Position numbers and translations under genes: made by a program. A DNA stretch of 64,000 nucleotides from Prorocentrum cordatum (lineage: Eukaryota; Sar; Dinophyceae; Prorocentrales; Prorocentraceae): positions 65,001-129,000 of the forward strand of contig CAUYUJ010016714.1 of NCBI GenBank assembly GCA_963575745.1. The letters run 5' to 3'. Each line of letters opens with the position of its first letter. The first letter of the stretch is position 1. The notes under the pieces were generated by a model. That model made no database searches. It was not told the origin of the DNA and was given only the letters and a program-made list of their open reading frames with translations. Positions 1-9,579 of the stretch are shown piece after piece.

Positions 1-425
1 AAATTTACTGTTCCGGGATACCTACACGTACGATACATACACATATATATATGTGTGTATCCGTGTGAGACCGCACAATGAGACTACAACATTTTGCGTT
101 GTGCAACGTATGTGTAGCAAACTGTGTTGGGCATTTTATGTGGTGCGAACTATGTGGTGCACCGGTGTGGTGCAAACTATGTCGTGCCCTACGCGTTGTG
201 CAACCCATGTGGCCCATTCTACGCAGTTCAATCTATGAAATGCAATCTATATGATGTATTCTGTGTGGTGCAACCTTCGAGGTGCAATAAATGTTGTGCA
301 ATGTGTGTGGTGCATCCCGCATGATGTATCCTATGCGGAGTCATTATGTTGCGCAAGCTATGTGGTGCAGTCTGAGTGGTGCAAGCTACGTGGTGCAATG
401 TATGCTGTGTAACCAACGTATTGCA
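1..425. repeat. Degenerate TGTGGTGCAA-type short tandem array
   Basis: Roughly 15-17-bp units built around TGTGGTGCAA followed by CTATG or similar recur through the interval, each diverged from the next. A second array of the same family lies at 1586-1745. No open frame here looks like a gene. The unit length and composition differ from every other repeat in the window. Function unknown. Confidence 0.7.
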
Positions 426-479
426 TTTGTTGGTGAAAATGGAGTTACCACCTCCACCCCTCGCGCAATCATCCCGCCC

Positions 480-740
480 GCCCACCCACACCTTGGTTAG
501 CAAAACCCATATGGCGGCGATTGCGATGATTGCTTGGCGCTGGCTGGCGCATCGCTGCGGTCGCGCTAACGCGCGCAGGCTCACGCGCCGAACGGCTTGC
601 TAGTCTGGCGCGACCGCCTCGGACGCGGTGGCGCTGACCAGTGGGCACTTCCAAGCGCGTCGCGCAAACCGCGCAGGAGCGCATGCAATTCAGTGCGAAT
701 CGGTGGCTCAGGCGGGCGCGTTAACATGGCGACGTCGGCA
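480..740 (+). repeat. Diverged segment duplicated at 1790-1985
   Basis: Shared landmarks in the same order at 1790-1985 are CCCAT.TGGCGGCGATTGC, a TAGT.TGGCGCGACCG block, GCGCTGACC, TTCAGTGCGA and GGCGGGCGCG. Each copy follows one of the two TGTGGTGCAA-type arrays, so array plus segment appears to be one unit present twice about 1.3 kb apart. No coding role is evident. Confidence 0.65.
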
Positions 741-1585
741 ACGGCAGACACGATGATGATAGTAGCAATGCTGGCGACGATGGTGACATTGGTGACGGGA
801 AAGCCCATGCCGGCGACTATGCTGAGCGCGCCGATGGTGATGATGGTGTCCAGGCGCCGGCGATGAAGGTTTTGGAAACGAGCGAGTGTGCCGCCTGGTA
901 CGATTTGACCAACAAGGCCAATGACGGCGCCAATGCTGATCACGCCGATGGCGATGACGATGCCCCCGCGTCGGTGATGAGAATTTTGGAGCGATTTCGA
1001 CATGCGCGCGCGGCCGACGCGCGCGAATGGCGCGCATGGCATCGTTTGACAAGGGCCGTCCGCCCACATCACGCGCGCAAGGTCGTTCGAATGATTCCGA
1101 CGCGCGCGCGAAGAGCCGCATCTGGTCGCAATGGATGGACATGTTGAGAATCACAGACTTTCTTAAGAATGTGCAGGAGCGTGCTGGCGAATATGTTCGA
1201 TCTGTTAACAAGAATGTTGCAAAACCGTTTGTTGTCCACATGTGCTCGGGGCGCGCGATTTTGACATCCTCACGGAACCAATCGTTTTTGCGTGGTTCCT
1301 GCATGCGGACGCGACGACGCGCGCGTGTTGGCTGTCTCCCACCTGATGCAACGGGCTCTAGAATATTCATTGGTTTGGGTTAACGGGCGCGCGCGCACTT
1401 ATCATTTGCAATGGGTGCGGGGGGGAACCCGGATTCACTGGGATGAGGTGGGCCCAAATGTAAAGCGAACGATGTGGCTGAATCGAACGACAATTTCCCA
1501 TCCCCGGGGGGTCCGGATAATTCCTGCGGGTGGTCGTGGCGATAGTTCCCAATTCCTTGTTGGAGAAGAGAGTCTACGTGGTTCA
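741..1585. other. GCGCGC- and GATGGTGATG-rich segment, no confident gene
   Basis: The stretch holds GAT/GGTGATGATGG-rich sequence (about 745-960) and GCGCGC runs. Open frames exist on both strands. The minus frame at 581-1072 reads as two hydrophobic stretches and the plus frame over the same bases reads as Asp/Ala-rich. That is what a GAT-rich repeat gives on opposite strands, so I call no gene. Confidence 0.45.
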
Positions 1586-1745
1586 ATATAACTTGCGCAG
1601 TCTATCAGGTACAACATGTGTTGTGCAATCCACGTGGTGCAATAAATCGGTTGCAATCTATCTTGTGCGAGCTACGTGATGCAATCTATGTGGTGCAGCA
1701 TTTGCGGCGCAACACCCCTGGTTCAATTTACGCAGTGCGACTCAT
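1586..1745. repeat. Second TGTGGTGCAA-type array
   Basis: Units such as TTGTGCAATCCACGTGG and TGATGCAATCTATG repeat at 15-17 bp with heavy divergence. It belongs to the same family as 1-425. Confidence 0.65.
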
Positions 1746-1789
1746 TATGAAAATGTTTGGGCTTTCCAAATTCGCCGCTCGCATAAACA

Positions 1790-1985
1790 TCCCACATCCA
1801 CCCGTAAAATGGTTTACAAACCCATCTGGCGGCGATTGCAATACGCAGGATCGCGCGCACAACGACCAGCTAGTTTGGCGCGACCGACGCGGCCGCGGTT
1901 GCGCTGACCGCTTGGTACTTCACAACGGGCACTTCAGTGCGAGTCGGTGGCTTGGGCGGGCGCGGAATCATGGCGACGTTTGCAA
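1790..1985 (+). repeat. Second copy of the 480-740 segment
   Basis: It carries the landmarks listed for 480-740 in the same order and follows the second short-unit array, as the first copy follows the first array. Confidence 0.65.
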
Positions 1986-2029
1986 AGTAGAAACGACGTG
2001 TTGGCGACGTCGGCGGGCTCTTTTGGAGG

Positions 2030-2570
2030 CCTCCTGTGCCGTTCCGAAGATCCGGGAACCAGAGAAGGCCACAACGGCAAAAAACTTGAATCAGACAAAG
2101 AGGTCAACGATTTGCGCCTATTGGAGCTCTCTCGGAGGTTGGTTCGGTCGGAGCCCTGTTGGGGCGTCCTGGCGACCTCGTGAGTGGTCTCGAAGCAATG
2201 CTGGGCATGCTGGGGCCGTTGCAAGCCCCTGTGGGTCCCCTTGAAAGCTTTTTTGGCGTGCGCAAGCTCATTTGGGAGGCAGTCTTCAGGCCTCTTGGCT
2301 CGCCTTCGGCGCCTCTTGGGCCGTTTTGGCGCCCGCCTGCGACTGCTTGGGGCCCTCTTGGGCGCCTCTTTCGCCGTCTCCTGGTGTCGTACAGCGAATC
2401 TCTCGGAAAGCAGTTTGGCGCTCTCTTGGGGCGTCTTGGAGGCCTAGTGGGCTGTCTCGAAGCAGTGTTGGGCGTGTTGAGGGGCGTTTTGGTGCCCTCT
2501 GGTGCACTTTGGGCCCCCTTGTAAGTGCTTTCGGCGAGTCGAGGCTCGCTCGGCCCCCCAGGCGGCACTT
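2030..2570 (+). repeat. CTTGGG-type G-rich tract
   Basis: Degenerate CTTGGGGCCGT, CTTGGGCCCT and CTTGGGGGCCT words follow one another with the G-rich strand on top. This is the first of many such tracts. All six frames are largely open because the words contain few stop triplets, so Leu/Gly/Arg-rich frames here are not evidence of genes. Confidence 0.8.
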
Positions 2571-2619
2571 TGGCATCGGTCTGGGTCCTTCCCCGACCGC
2601 CTTACATGTTTGTCGGTTT

Positions 2620-2930
2620 GTCTGTCTGCATGTATGTAAATGTGTGTGTACTGTTTGTGTCTATGTTTATGCGTATGTATATGTATATGTCTAGGTATAC
2701 GCATGTATGCATATGTATATGAATACGTATAGCTTGCTGTGAATATGTATATGCGTATGTATATCACCAATCCATGTATATGGTTGTGTGCATGTTGTTG
2801 CTTATGTGTACAGCTTTGTACACGAACTTGTACAAGTGTAGATTTGTATGTGTATGTCTGTCTACATGTCGGTGTATGTATATATACATACAGGAAGAGA
2901 GACATAAAGAGAGAGAGAGAGAGATACAAG
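2620..2930. repeat. TATG/TATA-rich microsatellite and short GA run
   Basis: An AT-rich tract of TATGTATATG, TGTGTG and related words ends in a short GAGAGA run near 2904-2924. It stands out sharply from the GC-rich surroundings. No gene is seen. Confidence 0.75.
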
Positions 2931-3077
2931 CAGATGTGTATCCCACACCCCTACTTTCGACGCCCGACGGGTGAAACGGGGCTGGCCCAGGGGGCGGGAA
3001 CGTCGACCTGGAATCGTCGGCGACAGGCCCCCGACTGCGAAACCGAACGTTCCTGGGCGGCGTGGGGTCATCCCCGC

Positions 3078-3142
3078 CCCCAGATCGACGATCAGTGGGC
3101 GATCGGGGGCCAGATCGACGATCAGTGGGCGATCAGGGACCC
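3078..3142. repeat. Two-copy ~30-bp direct repeat
   Basis: The phrase CAGATCGACGATCAGTGGGC followed by GATC occurs twice head to tail. Confidence 0.85.
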
Positions 3143-3242
3143 CCCGAGGCGCCGGGGCGCCGGCAGCGCCCCCGACCACGCCGGGCCGCCGCCGCGCGTG
3201 TTGCACAGCAGATGCCGCTCCTGCGGGCCGATCGTCGCCGAT

Positions 3243-3315
3243 CGGTGGTGGTGGTGGTGGTGGTGGTGGTGGTGGTGGTGGTGGTGGTGGTGGTGGTGGT
3301 GGTGGTGGTGGTGGT
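3243..3315. repeat. (GGT)n microsatellite
   Basis: About 24 uninterrupted GGT triplets. Translated frames give homopolymers (Val, Gly, Trp on plus; His, Pro-like on minus), which I do not treat as protein. Confidence 0.95.
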
Positions 3316-3404
3316 CGTCAGAGTTAGCGTTCATGTCGACATCAATGTCAACGTCCCTGCTTGTCGTCGGGGGAGGAAGACCGGCAGGGGGGAAAAGGGG
3401 AGGG

Positions 3405-3575
3405 AGGAGGAAGGGAGGGAGGAGGAGGAGGAGGAGGAGGAGAGGAGGAGAGGGAGGAGGAGGAGGTGGAGGAGAAGGAGGAGGAGGTGGAGGAGAAGGA
3501 GGAGGAGGGAGGAGGTGGAGGAGGAGGAGGAGGAGGTGGAGGAGGTGGAGGAGGTGGAGGAGGAGGAGGATGAGG
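3405..3575. repeat. (GGA)n-like purine tract
   Basis: Imperfect GGA, GGAGGTGGA and GGAGAA triplets make an almost pure purine strand, capable of triplex or H-DNA formation. No gene. Confidence 0.9.
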
Positions 3576-3699
3576 CCTCCTCTCCTCCTCTTTTGCTCTT
3601 CAACGCCCCCGCCCCCCGGTGGCCACGGCCGGACGTGGCCCGGAAAGCGGCTCAGGGCGGTGTCCTGGCGGGGGCTCAAGGGATCGGGCCTGTGCGGGC

Positions 3700-3890
3700 G
3701 TTCGAAGGAGGGAGGGGAGGAAGGAGGGAGGACGAGGGAGGCATGGAAGAGGGAGGGAGGGAGGGAGGGAGGGAGGCAGGGAGGGAGGGAGGGAAGGAGG
3801 GACGAGGGAGGGAGGGAGGACGAGGGAGGACGAGGGAGGGAAGGAGGGAGGGAGGGAGGGCGAGGGAGGAGGAGGGCAGGAGGCAGGAAG
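3700..3890. repeat. (GGGA)n purine tract
   Basis: GAGGGAGG-type units, mostly 4-bp period, with occasional CGAGG interruptions. It is a second purine block only 130 bp after the GGA tract. Confidence 0.9.
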
Positions 3891-4110
3891 GACCTGGGAG
3901 GGAAGGATGAGGCAGGGAATTCGCTGGAATCCACGGGGCGGCAGCGAACTCAGCGATCCTCAATCAGTGCGCCAGGCGGCGGGCCACGGAGGACGGCCTC
4001 TCGCCTGCCAGTGCCCAGCTCACGGGCCCGGGCCGTCTGGGAGCAGGCAGGGGAGGAGGGAGAAGGCATCGAGGGAGGGAGATGCGGGATGACCCCCAAA
4101 ATAGTCCAAA

Positions 4111-4228
4111 GGTAATAAAAAATAGTCTGGGGACTGTTTTTTTCTTTTTGCCATTTTGGGGTATGTTTGGGGTATGTGCTGTTTTTCGTTGAAGATTCCC
4201 CTGTAGGGGGGGACACGCCCGACATCAA
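4111..4228 (+). mobile_element. Right-end fragment of MITE-like family M3
   Basis: The right end carries TTTTTCGTTGAAGATTCCCC, then a TGTAGGGGGG stretch and GCCCGAC. It closely matches the right termini at 60388-60430, 62257-62300 and 62924-62968. The AT-rich interior with AGTCTGGGGACT also matches. The left terminus is absent, so this is a truncated copy embedded between purine tracts. Confidence 0.7.
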
Positions 4229-4295
4229 GGCAGGAACGGGGAGGGAAGGAGGAGGCAGGGAAGGAGGGAGAAGGCATCGAGGGAGGGAGATGCGG

Positions 4296-4362
4296 GATGA
4301 GCCGGAGGTCTCATGGTCTGGAGGCCACTTGAGCCGGAGGTCTCATGGTCTGGAGGCCACTT
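4296..4362. repeat. 32-bp tandem duplication
   Basis: GAGCCGGAGGTCTCATGGTC followed by TGGAGGCCACTT occurs twice without a gap. A short recent duplication with no coding role evident. Confidence 0.9.
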
Positions 4363-4679
4363 GGGGCCGCCAGAGGTCCCGGAGGCCCCGCACGCGCGGG
4401 GGCCGACAGGCGTGCAAGAAAAAAAAAACACCGCGCAGCGCCGCTCCTCGAGGGGGGGTCGCCTGGGGATCCTCGCTCCCGCGGAGACCCGGGGGGGACT
4501 TTTGGGGCCTGTGGCTCCTCCTCGGGCGAGGTGCGCGGGCGCTCGCGAAGAGGCGCATGTCTCCCACGGGGCGTGCCCCAAATCAATCCACGTCGACTCG
4601 GGAGCTCGGGTCGGCACGGAGCATGTGCGCCTGGTCGGGCTGCGTCGGCATGGGGCCAGGAGATCAGAGATCGAAGGCC

Positions 4680-4835
4680 ACGAGAACCCCAGAACGGCCC
4701 GCAAAGGCCTGGAGCAGAGTCGAGCCCAAGAGCTCCCCCAAAGCCAGAGGAGGACCGGCCAGAATCTCAGTAGGGCCCTAAACGAGAGCCCGCGAAACGG
4801 TCAGACTTCCCTCAGAGGGCCGCAAGCAGACAGTT
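4680..4835 (-). repeat. Island of CTTGGG-type repeat in inverted orientation
   Basis: Words such as CCCAAGAG, CCCAGAACGG and CCCCCAAAG put the C-rich strand on top, opposite to the next tract starting near 4840. It marks an inversion or strand switch. Confidence 0.6.
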
Positions 4836-4839
4836 TTGG

Positions 4840-5560
4840 GGGCTTCTTGGTAGCAGTTTGGGGGCGTCTTGGGGCTTCTTGGGCCCTCTTTTGGGGCCTC
4901 TTGGGGGCCTCTTGGGGCGCTTGGCGGCCTCTGGGGGGCATCTTGGAGCCTCTTTGGGGCGTCCTGGGGCTTCCTGGGGATGTCTTGGGAGCGTCCCGGC
5001 GTTTCCTTGGGGCCTCTTGGGGTGGAGGCCTCGATTTTTCGGTTCCGGGTCCCTGTCTTGGGCCTCTCTTGGGGCCTTCTTTGGGCCCTCTTGGGCCGTC
5101 TTGGGCGACTCTTGGGCCGTCTTGGGGCTCTCTTGGGCCGTCTTGGGGCCGTCTTGAAGGCCTCTTGGGCCGTCTTGGAACGGTCTGGGGGGCCTCTTGG
5201 GCAGTCTTGGAGCGTCGGAAAGCCGAAAAAGCGAGAAGGCCAGACACATCAAAAAACAACAAAGAGAAAATCAACGATTTTGGCTTCTGCGGCCCCTCTT
5301 GGAGGTGCACTTTGAGCGCTGTGGGGGCCTCGTGGAGGCGTCTCGGGCCGTCTTGAAGGCGTCAGCCATCTTGAGCGTCTCGGATACACTCTTGGACCGT
5401 CTTAGGCCGTCTTCGGGACCTCCTGAGACCGTCTTGGAGCGATCTGGGAATCCTGGATCAGTCCGCGAGCGGTCCCGGGCCCGTCGGGCAGCGGCCGGGA
5501 GGCTCTCCGGGCGGCCCGCGAGCTCCCTGGGCGGCCCGTGGCGCTGCCACTAGCTGCTTG
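4840..5560 (+). repeat. CTTGGG-type tract with ~10.6-bp phasing
   Basis: CTTG starts can be counted at 5057, 5068, 5090, 5100, 5111, 5121, 5132, 5142, 5153, 5164, 5174, 5196 and 5206. They fit a 10.6-bp step with two positions missing or altered. A low-GC linker at about 5215-5290 (GAAAGCCGAAAAAGCGAGAA, then an AAAATCAACGATTTTGGC-like word) interrupts the tract, as in many other tracts here. Confidence 0.8.
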
Positions 5561-5584
5561 ACCTTTTCGCAAGCGCTTCGCCCG

Positions 5585-5760
5585 GCATTGTAATACAGAT
5601 GACGTCCGGCTCCAGCTTCGCCTCCCGCATCTCGCTCAGCAGCTCTAGGGCCCGCTGCCACTGCTCACCCTTCTCGCGCGCGCTGACCCCGCGGTGTAGG
5701 ATAGACTCGTGCGAGCCCGCGGAAAAATTATCCACGGCCGGCATGTCCAGGCGTTGGTCC
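5585..5760 (-). pseudogene. PPR module fragment
   Basis: The minus frame reads REKGEQWQRALELLSEMREA followed by KLEPDVI, one helix-turn-helix PPR motif. PPR proteins bind organellar RNA in a one-repeat-per-base manner; only one repeat remains here. The residues before it (VDNFSAGSHESILHRGVS) replace the usual VDGVHGSALVSYNAGIS joint. The frame closes soon after in CTTGGG tract. It could be a single exon or a dead fragment. Confidence 0.7.
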
Positions 5761-5999
5761 CGAACGCGCACGTGTCGCCGAGGTCTGCGGGAGGGCAGGG
5801 CGCAGTGGAGGGAAGGTAAGATGGCTGGAGGGAGGAGGGCAGAGAGGGAAGGCGCTTGTGCAAACAAACGGGCGCGTCGCTGGTACTTCGTGCACGTGTA
5901 TGGGAACATGTTTGGTTTTTTGTTGTGGTGGCCTGGGCCATCCTGTGGTGGCTCTGAGCCTGTTGGGCCAGCCGGAGAAGAGAGAGGAAAAGAGGGAGA

Positions 6000-6125
6000 G
6001 AAGGAGGAGGATGCGGAGGAATAGGATGAGGAGGAGGAGGAGGAAGAGGAGGAGGAGGAGGAGAAGGAGGTGGGAGAGAAGGAGGAGGCTCGAGGAGGAA
6101 GGGGGGCAGGAGTGGGAGGAGGAAG
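6000..6125. repeat. GGA/GGAGAA purine tract
   Basis: A near-pure purine strand of AGGAGGAGG and GGAGAAGG units. Glu/Lys/Gly-rich or Leu/Pro-rich frames across it are artefacts of the repeat. Confidence 0.85.
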
Positions 6126-6529
6126 ATGGATGAGAGGAGGACCGAGCAGGGAGGGGCCGGAGGCGAAGGCCTCTTGGGGGGCCTCGTGTGGGGTCCAGGG
6201 GTTCTTCGCCTCCGGCTCCTGTCCAAGGCGTTCCTTTTCCTGTGCAAGCTCCTTGGCACCGCCTGCACCCCGGCCCGCCCTCCGGCCGCCTGAGGCCCCG
6301 CCCGCCTGTGCCCTGTCTCCTCAATTAGAGCTGTGCGTAGCCCGCCTAGCCTTTACTGGAAGAGGTTCGCTCTCGCCCCGCAGCCCAAAAGTGGGGTCCA
6401 GGGGGGCCGTCTGGAGTGCCTCCTGGGTGCCTGCTGGGAGTTTTTCGGGAAACGTCGGGGGCTCGTGGGCCCATGAAAAGAGAACACGTGGCATGATGCA
6501 AACGTAAAAAAAACATTCGGGTTGTTGCT

Positions 6530-7617
6530 AATCGCGCCAAGGCCCGGCGCGATCAGCGAAAACCCCACCTTTCCTTATGCCCTGGGCAATCACCACAATG
6601 TCGCTGGCCGTCCTGGAAGTCGCTGGGGCAGTCTTTGGGCTCTGTATGCAGTCTGCAGGAGACTGGCTTAAGGACGTCCTGGGCCCAGCTTGGGACCCAC
6701 TTGTGGCGGCCAAGGGCGCCGTGCACTGGCCTTCTGATGTACAGCAGTCTTGGAGAGTGATGTGCAGCATTCTTGGAGAGTAGGGGTCTCGAGCCGTCTC
6801 GGATGTCGTTTTGGGTCTCTTGGGCGGAATCTGGGGCCCTTCTTGGGGCGTCTTGGGGCCAGCTCGGGGGTCTCGGGCCGCTTCGGAGGTCGCTTAAGGT
6901 GGAGCCAGAATCGGCGAGAAGTCCTGGGGCTCGGAGGCCGTGGCTGGGGTCCTTTGGGACCGTGTCCGGGGCTTCTTGAGGCGTCTTGGGGACATCTTGG
7001 GGGTCTCGGGCCGTCTCGGAGGTCGCTTTTGGCCCTCTTGGGCGGCATCTGGGGCCTTCCTTGGGGCGTCTTGGGGCCATCTTGGGGGTCTCGGGCCGTC
7101 TCGGCTTTGCGACCGGTCGGGCGCGATCTGGGGCCCGGTTGGGGCTGGCTTGGGAGTCACTTGAAGCTCTCTTGGGCCGTCTTGGGGCCCTCTTGGGCCG
7201 TCTACGGGCCCTCTTGGGCCGTCTGGGGGGCCCTCCTGGGGCCCTCTTGGACTGTGCAGGGGCGATATGGGAAGCCCTCAGGGCCGTCCTGGGCCGTTGT
7301 AGGCCCGAAATGGCGGGGACATGACAACCCTCGGAACCTTTGGGAAACGTGCAAGTTTTGTATCTTGGCGCCGTCCACGCGGTCCTCGGGGGCCGTCTCT
7401 GAAGCCTTTTTGGGCCGTCATTGGGGTCCGATCGGGTCGGCTTCGGCCCTCTTGGGCGTCTGTGAGGCCGTCTTGGGGCGATCTGGGGGTCCTGGAGCCG
7501 TCGGCGAGCGCTCCAGGGGCATTCTGGGGCCGTCGAGGATCGCCCCGCAGGCTCTCCGGGCGGCCCGCGGGCTCTCTGGGCGGCCCCGGGCGCTGCCACT
7601 GCTCGCACGCGCTTCGC
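6530..7617 (+). repeat. Family F block (diverged copy), upstream of a PPR module
   Basis: The block starts with an AT-leaning GCGCGATCAGCGAAAA motif and continues with GGGTCTCGGGCCGTCTCGGA-type units, a GCCCGAAATGGCGGG linker near 7306 and a CCGTCGGCGAGCGCTCC stretch before the PPR module. The same order of parts occurs at 12290-13440, 17400-18364, 20520-21640 and, truncated, 40850-41885. A short direct repeat of GTGATGTGCAGCATTCTTGG type lies near 6745-6785. No gene. Confidence 0.6.
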
Positions 7618-7745
7618 CGGGAATTGTAAGACAGATGACGCCGGGCTCCAGCTTCGCCTCCCGCACCTCGCTCAGCAGCGCCAGCGCCCGCTGCCATTGC
7701 TCGCCCTTCTCGCACGCGCTGTCCCAACGCTGTAGCTGACTACAG
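7618..7745 (-). pseudogene. PPR module fragment
   Basis: Minus frame: SACEKGEQWQRALALLSEVR followed by EAKLEPGVI, a single PPR motif. It lacks the usual ISYNAGI lead-in (SQLQRWD instead). The frame continues into GC-rich repeat without further PPR units. A retroelement RNase H remnant lies just upstream in the transcript sense (7822-8136). Confidence 0.7.
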
Positions 7746-7821
7746 CTGACCCGTGGACTTACGTCCACGACAGCTTGTGTTGAACATGATCAGGGGCTGC
7801 CTGACCTCGTAAAGCCACAGA

Positions 7822-8136
7822 TTACCTCGAAGAGCTCGCCCAGCGATGTACATCAACCGGGTCACGCATGATTCCACTGGCACCGCAGTCGGCCACGTGA
7901 TCGGCACGCTCGTTCAAATATTGCCCAGTATGGCTTTCGACCATTCTGAAGACAATACGACAAGCGACCTGATCATAGATGTGGCGAAGCCGCAGAACAA
8001 GCTGAAGGTTCGCCCGTGCTCGGGTGTGCCGCTGCGCCACGCCGGCGGCGTACGCCGAGTCGTACTCGACCACAAACGATGGTGAAAAAGATGATGAAGT
8101 AATAAACTCATGAATCCAACATAGTGAAAAATGCCC
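7822..8136 (-). pseudogene. RNase H domain remnant of a retroelement
   Basis: The minus frame contains VVEYDSAYAAGVAQ, then about 30 residues later FRMVESHTGQYLNERADHVA followed by DCGASG, and stops soon after. This matches the RNase H fold of retroelements: a DS aspartate strand, the S-H-T/A-G histidine loop and the NERAD aspartate near the C terminus. A Glu lies before the first motif. The first strand with its initial Asp, and any reverse transcriptase, are not visible, so this is a partial copy. Local GC is lower than in the neighbours. RNase H removes the RNA strand of RNA-DNA hybrids during retrotransposition. The call rests on motifs only. Confidence 0.65.
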
Positions 8137-8329
8137 GCGTGCAGAAGCTGAGATCGCTTGCCTGCTTGCTTGCTATTTTGCGCGCGTAGCTGGTAGCCAG
8201 ACAGTTGTCTTCCCGATGTCAATGCCATCATGCTGGCAGGCCTGGCGGTCGCAACTGCCACTCTACCGCACGCCACGGCAGCGGGGATGGCCGCCAGCCG
8301 GCCGCGGGCAATGCAGCGGCTGCTTGGGC

Positions 8330-9000
8330 CTCGTTGGGCCCTCTTGGGGCCGTCCTGGGCCGTCTCGGGGTTCTCTGGGGGTCTGTTGGGCCGTCGTGGC
8401 GCTCTCTGGAGGGCGTGTCGGGCCGTCTGGAAGCTCTGCGAAGCCTTCTGTAATATTCTGGGAGCCCTCTGGGGCCGCCCTTGAGCTCCCTTGAGGCAGT
8501 CAAAGACCGCCCAGAGGGCCCTAAGACGGCCCGCAGACGGACCGAGACGGCCCAAGGAGGCCCCGAAAACAACCCAGGAGACTGGGGGCCCCCAGAGGGC
8601 CCAATGTGGCCCGCAAGGAGCCCAAGAGTCTCCCCCGAAGCCGTCTTGGAGCTGTCTCGTGTCGAAAAGCCTGCGAAGCAAAAGACATACATCTTCCTCT
8701 GGGTGTTGGAAAGCTTTGCAGCTGCCGTGGTCTTCTGGACACTTCCTGCAAAGCCTCTTGGGGCGTCTAGGGGCATTTTGGAGGCCTAATGGAACCGCTT
8801 GAGACCTCTCGGGCCCCTGTCTGACGGCTGTCGGGGCCAATTCTGGCCATCTCGGAGATTTCCGAAGGCTGTCCCTGCGACGTCCTGGGGATCCAGAGCC
8901 CACAGGGACCCGGAGGCAGTGCCGACGCCGCTGGATGCCCAGAAGGCGACTGGCCCACGCACTTGTCCCAGAATTGAGGGGATGATGATAGCTTCGGGCT
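8330..9000. repeat. CTTGGG tract containing an inverted island
   Basis: From about 8330 to 8480 the G-rich strand is on top. From about 8485 to 8640 the words read CCCAGAGGGCCCTAAGACGG, i.e. C-rich on top. From 8640 the original orientation returns. The flip is about 155 bp. No gene. Confidence 0.65.
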
Positions 9001-9009
9001 CCTGTTTCA

Positions 9010-9440
9010 GAGTTTTTGAAGTTGCGGCTTGCTCTCGGGAACCTCGGGTTGAAGAGCTTACTGTGTTCTGTTCCCTCTTGGGAGCCTTGGACTGAAAAGC
9101 TTTTTACTGTACCGATCGCTCTTTTATTTGATGTCGGTGCGCCTTCTCAGCGGTCCGTGTGCGGGACTTTTTGGGGCCCTTCAGGGGCCCTTTTGGGCCG
9201 TTCTGTAGGCGTTTGGGGACGTCTTGGGGCCCGTTTGGGTCGTCACAGGGCGTCTTGGAGGCCTTGGACCGTCTTGGAGCTCTCTGGAGGGCTTCCTGGG
9301 GCCCTCTTGGGAGCCTCGTCAGGCCCTCTTGGAGCCCTCTTGGAGCCGTCCTAAGGCCTTCTCAAGCAGCTTGAGGGCCTCCTTGGGCCGTCTCTGGACC
9401 CTCTTGGACGGTCTTGGGGCCCTCTTGGGGGCCGCTGGAT
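9010..9440 (+). repeat. Partial family C block flanking the minisatellite
   Basis: CGGCTTGCTCTCGGGAACCT and a GAAGAGCTTACTG...CGATCGCTCTTTTA stretch resemble 29215-29285 and 54395-54465. The part at about 9250-9440 resembles 11780-11990, so the 77-bp array is bracketed by a diverged direct duplication of about 200 bp. Confidence 0.6.
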
Positions 9441-9579
9441 CGTCCTGTTTTTTCCCAACCATCCTGTGGTGTTGGGTCCTCGTTTTGAAGAGACGGTGCC
9501 CCGCGTTTCTCCTCCTCCTCGCCCTCCCCCTCCCCCTCCTCCCCCTCCTTGCCTCTGCTCTCGGCACACCTCTCACGCG

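Noticed and set aside
581-1072. Membrane protein on the minus strand (Ile/Val/Ala-rich frame)
   Set aside because: The hydrophobic stretches are the reverse reading of a GAT/GGTGATG-rich repeat. The plus strand gives an equally long Asp-rich frame.
3671-3682. Another spliced-leader relic (GGCTCAAGGG)
   Set aside because: Only nine or ten bases match and the CCGTAGCCATTTT part is absent. Similar short matches elsewhere also fail.
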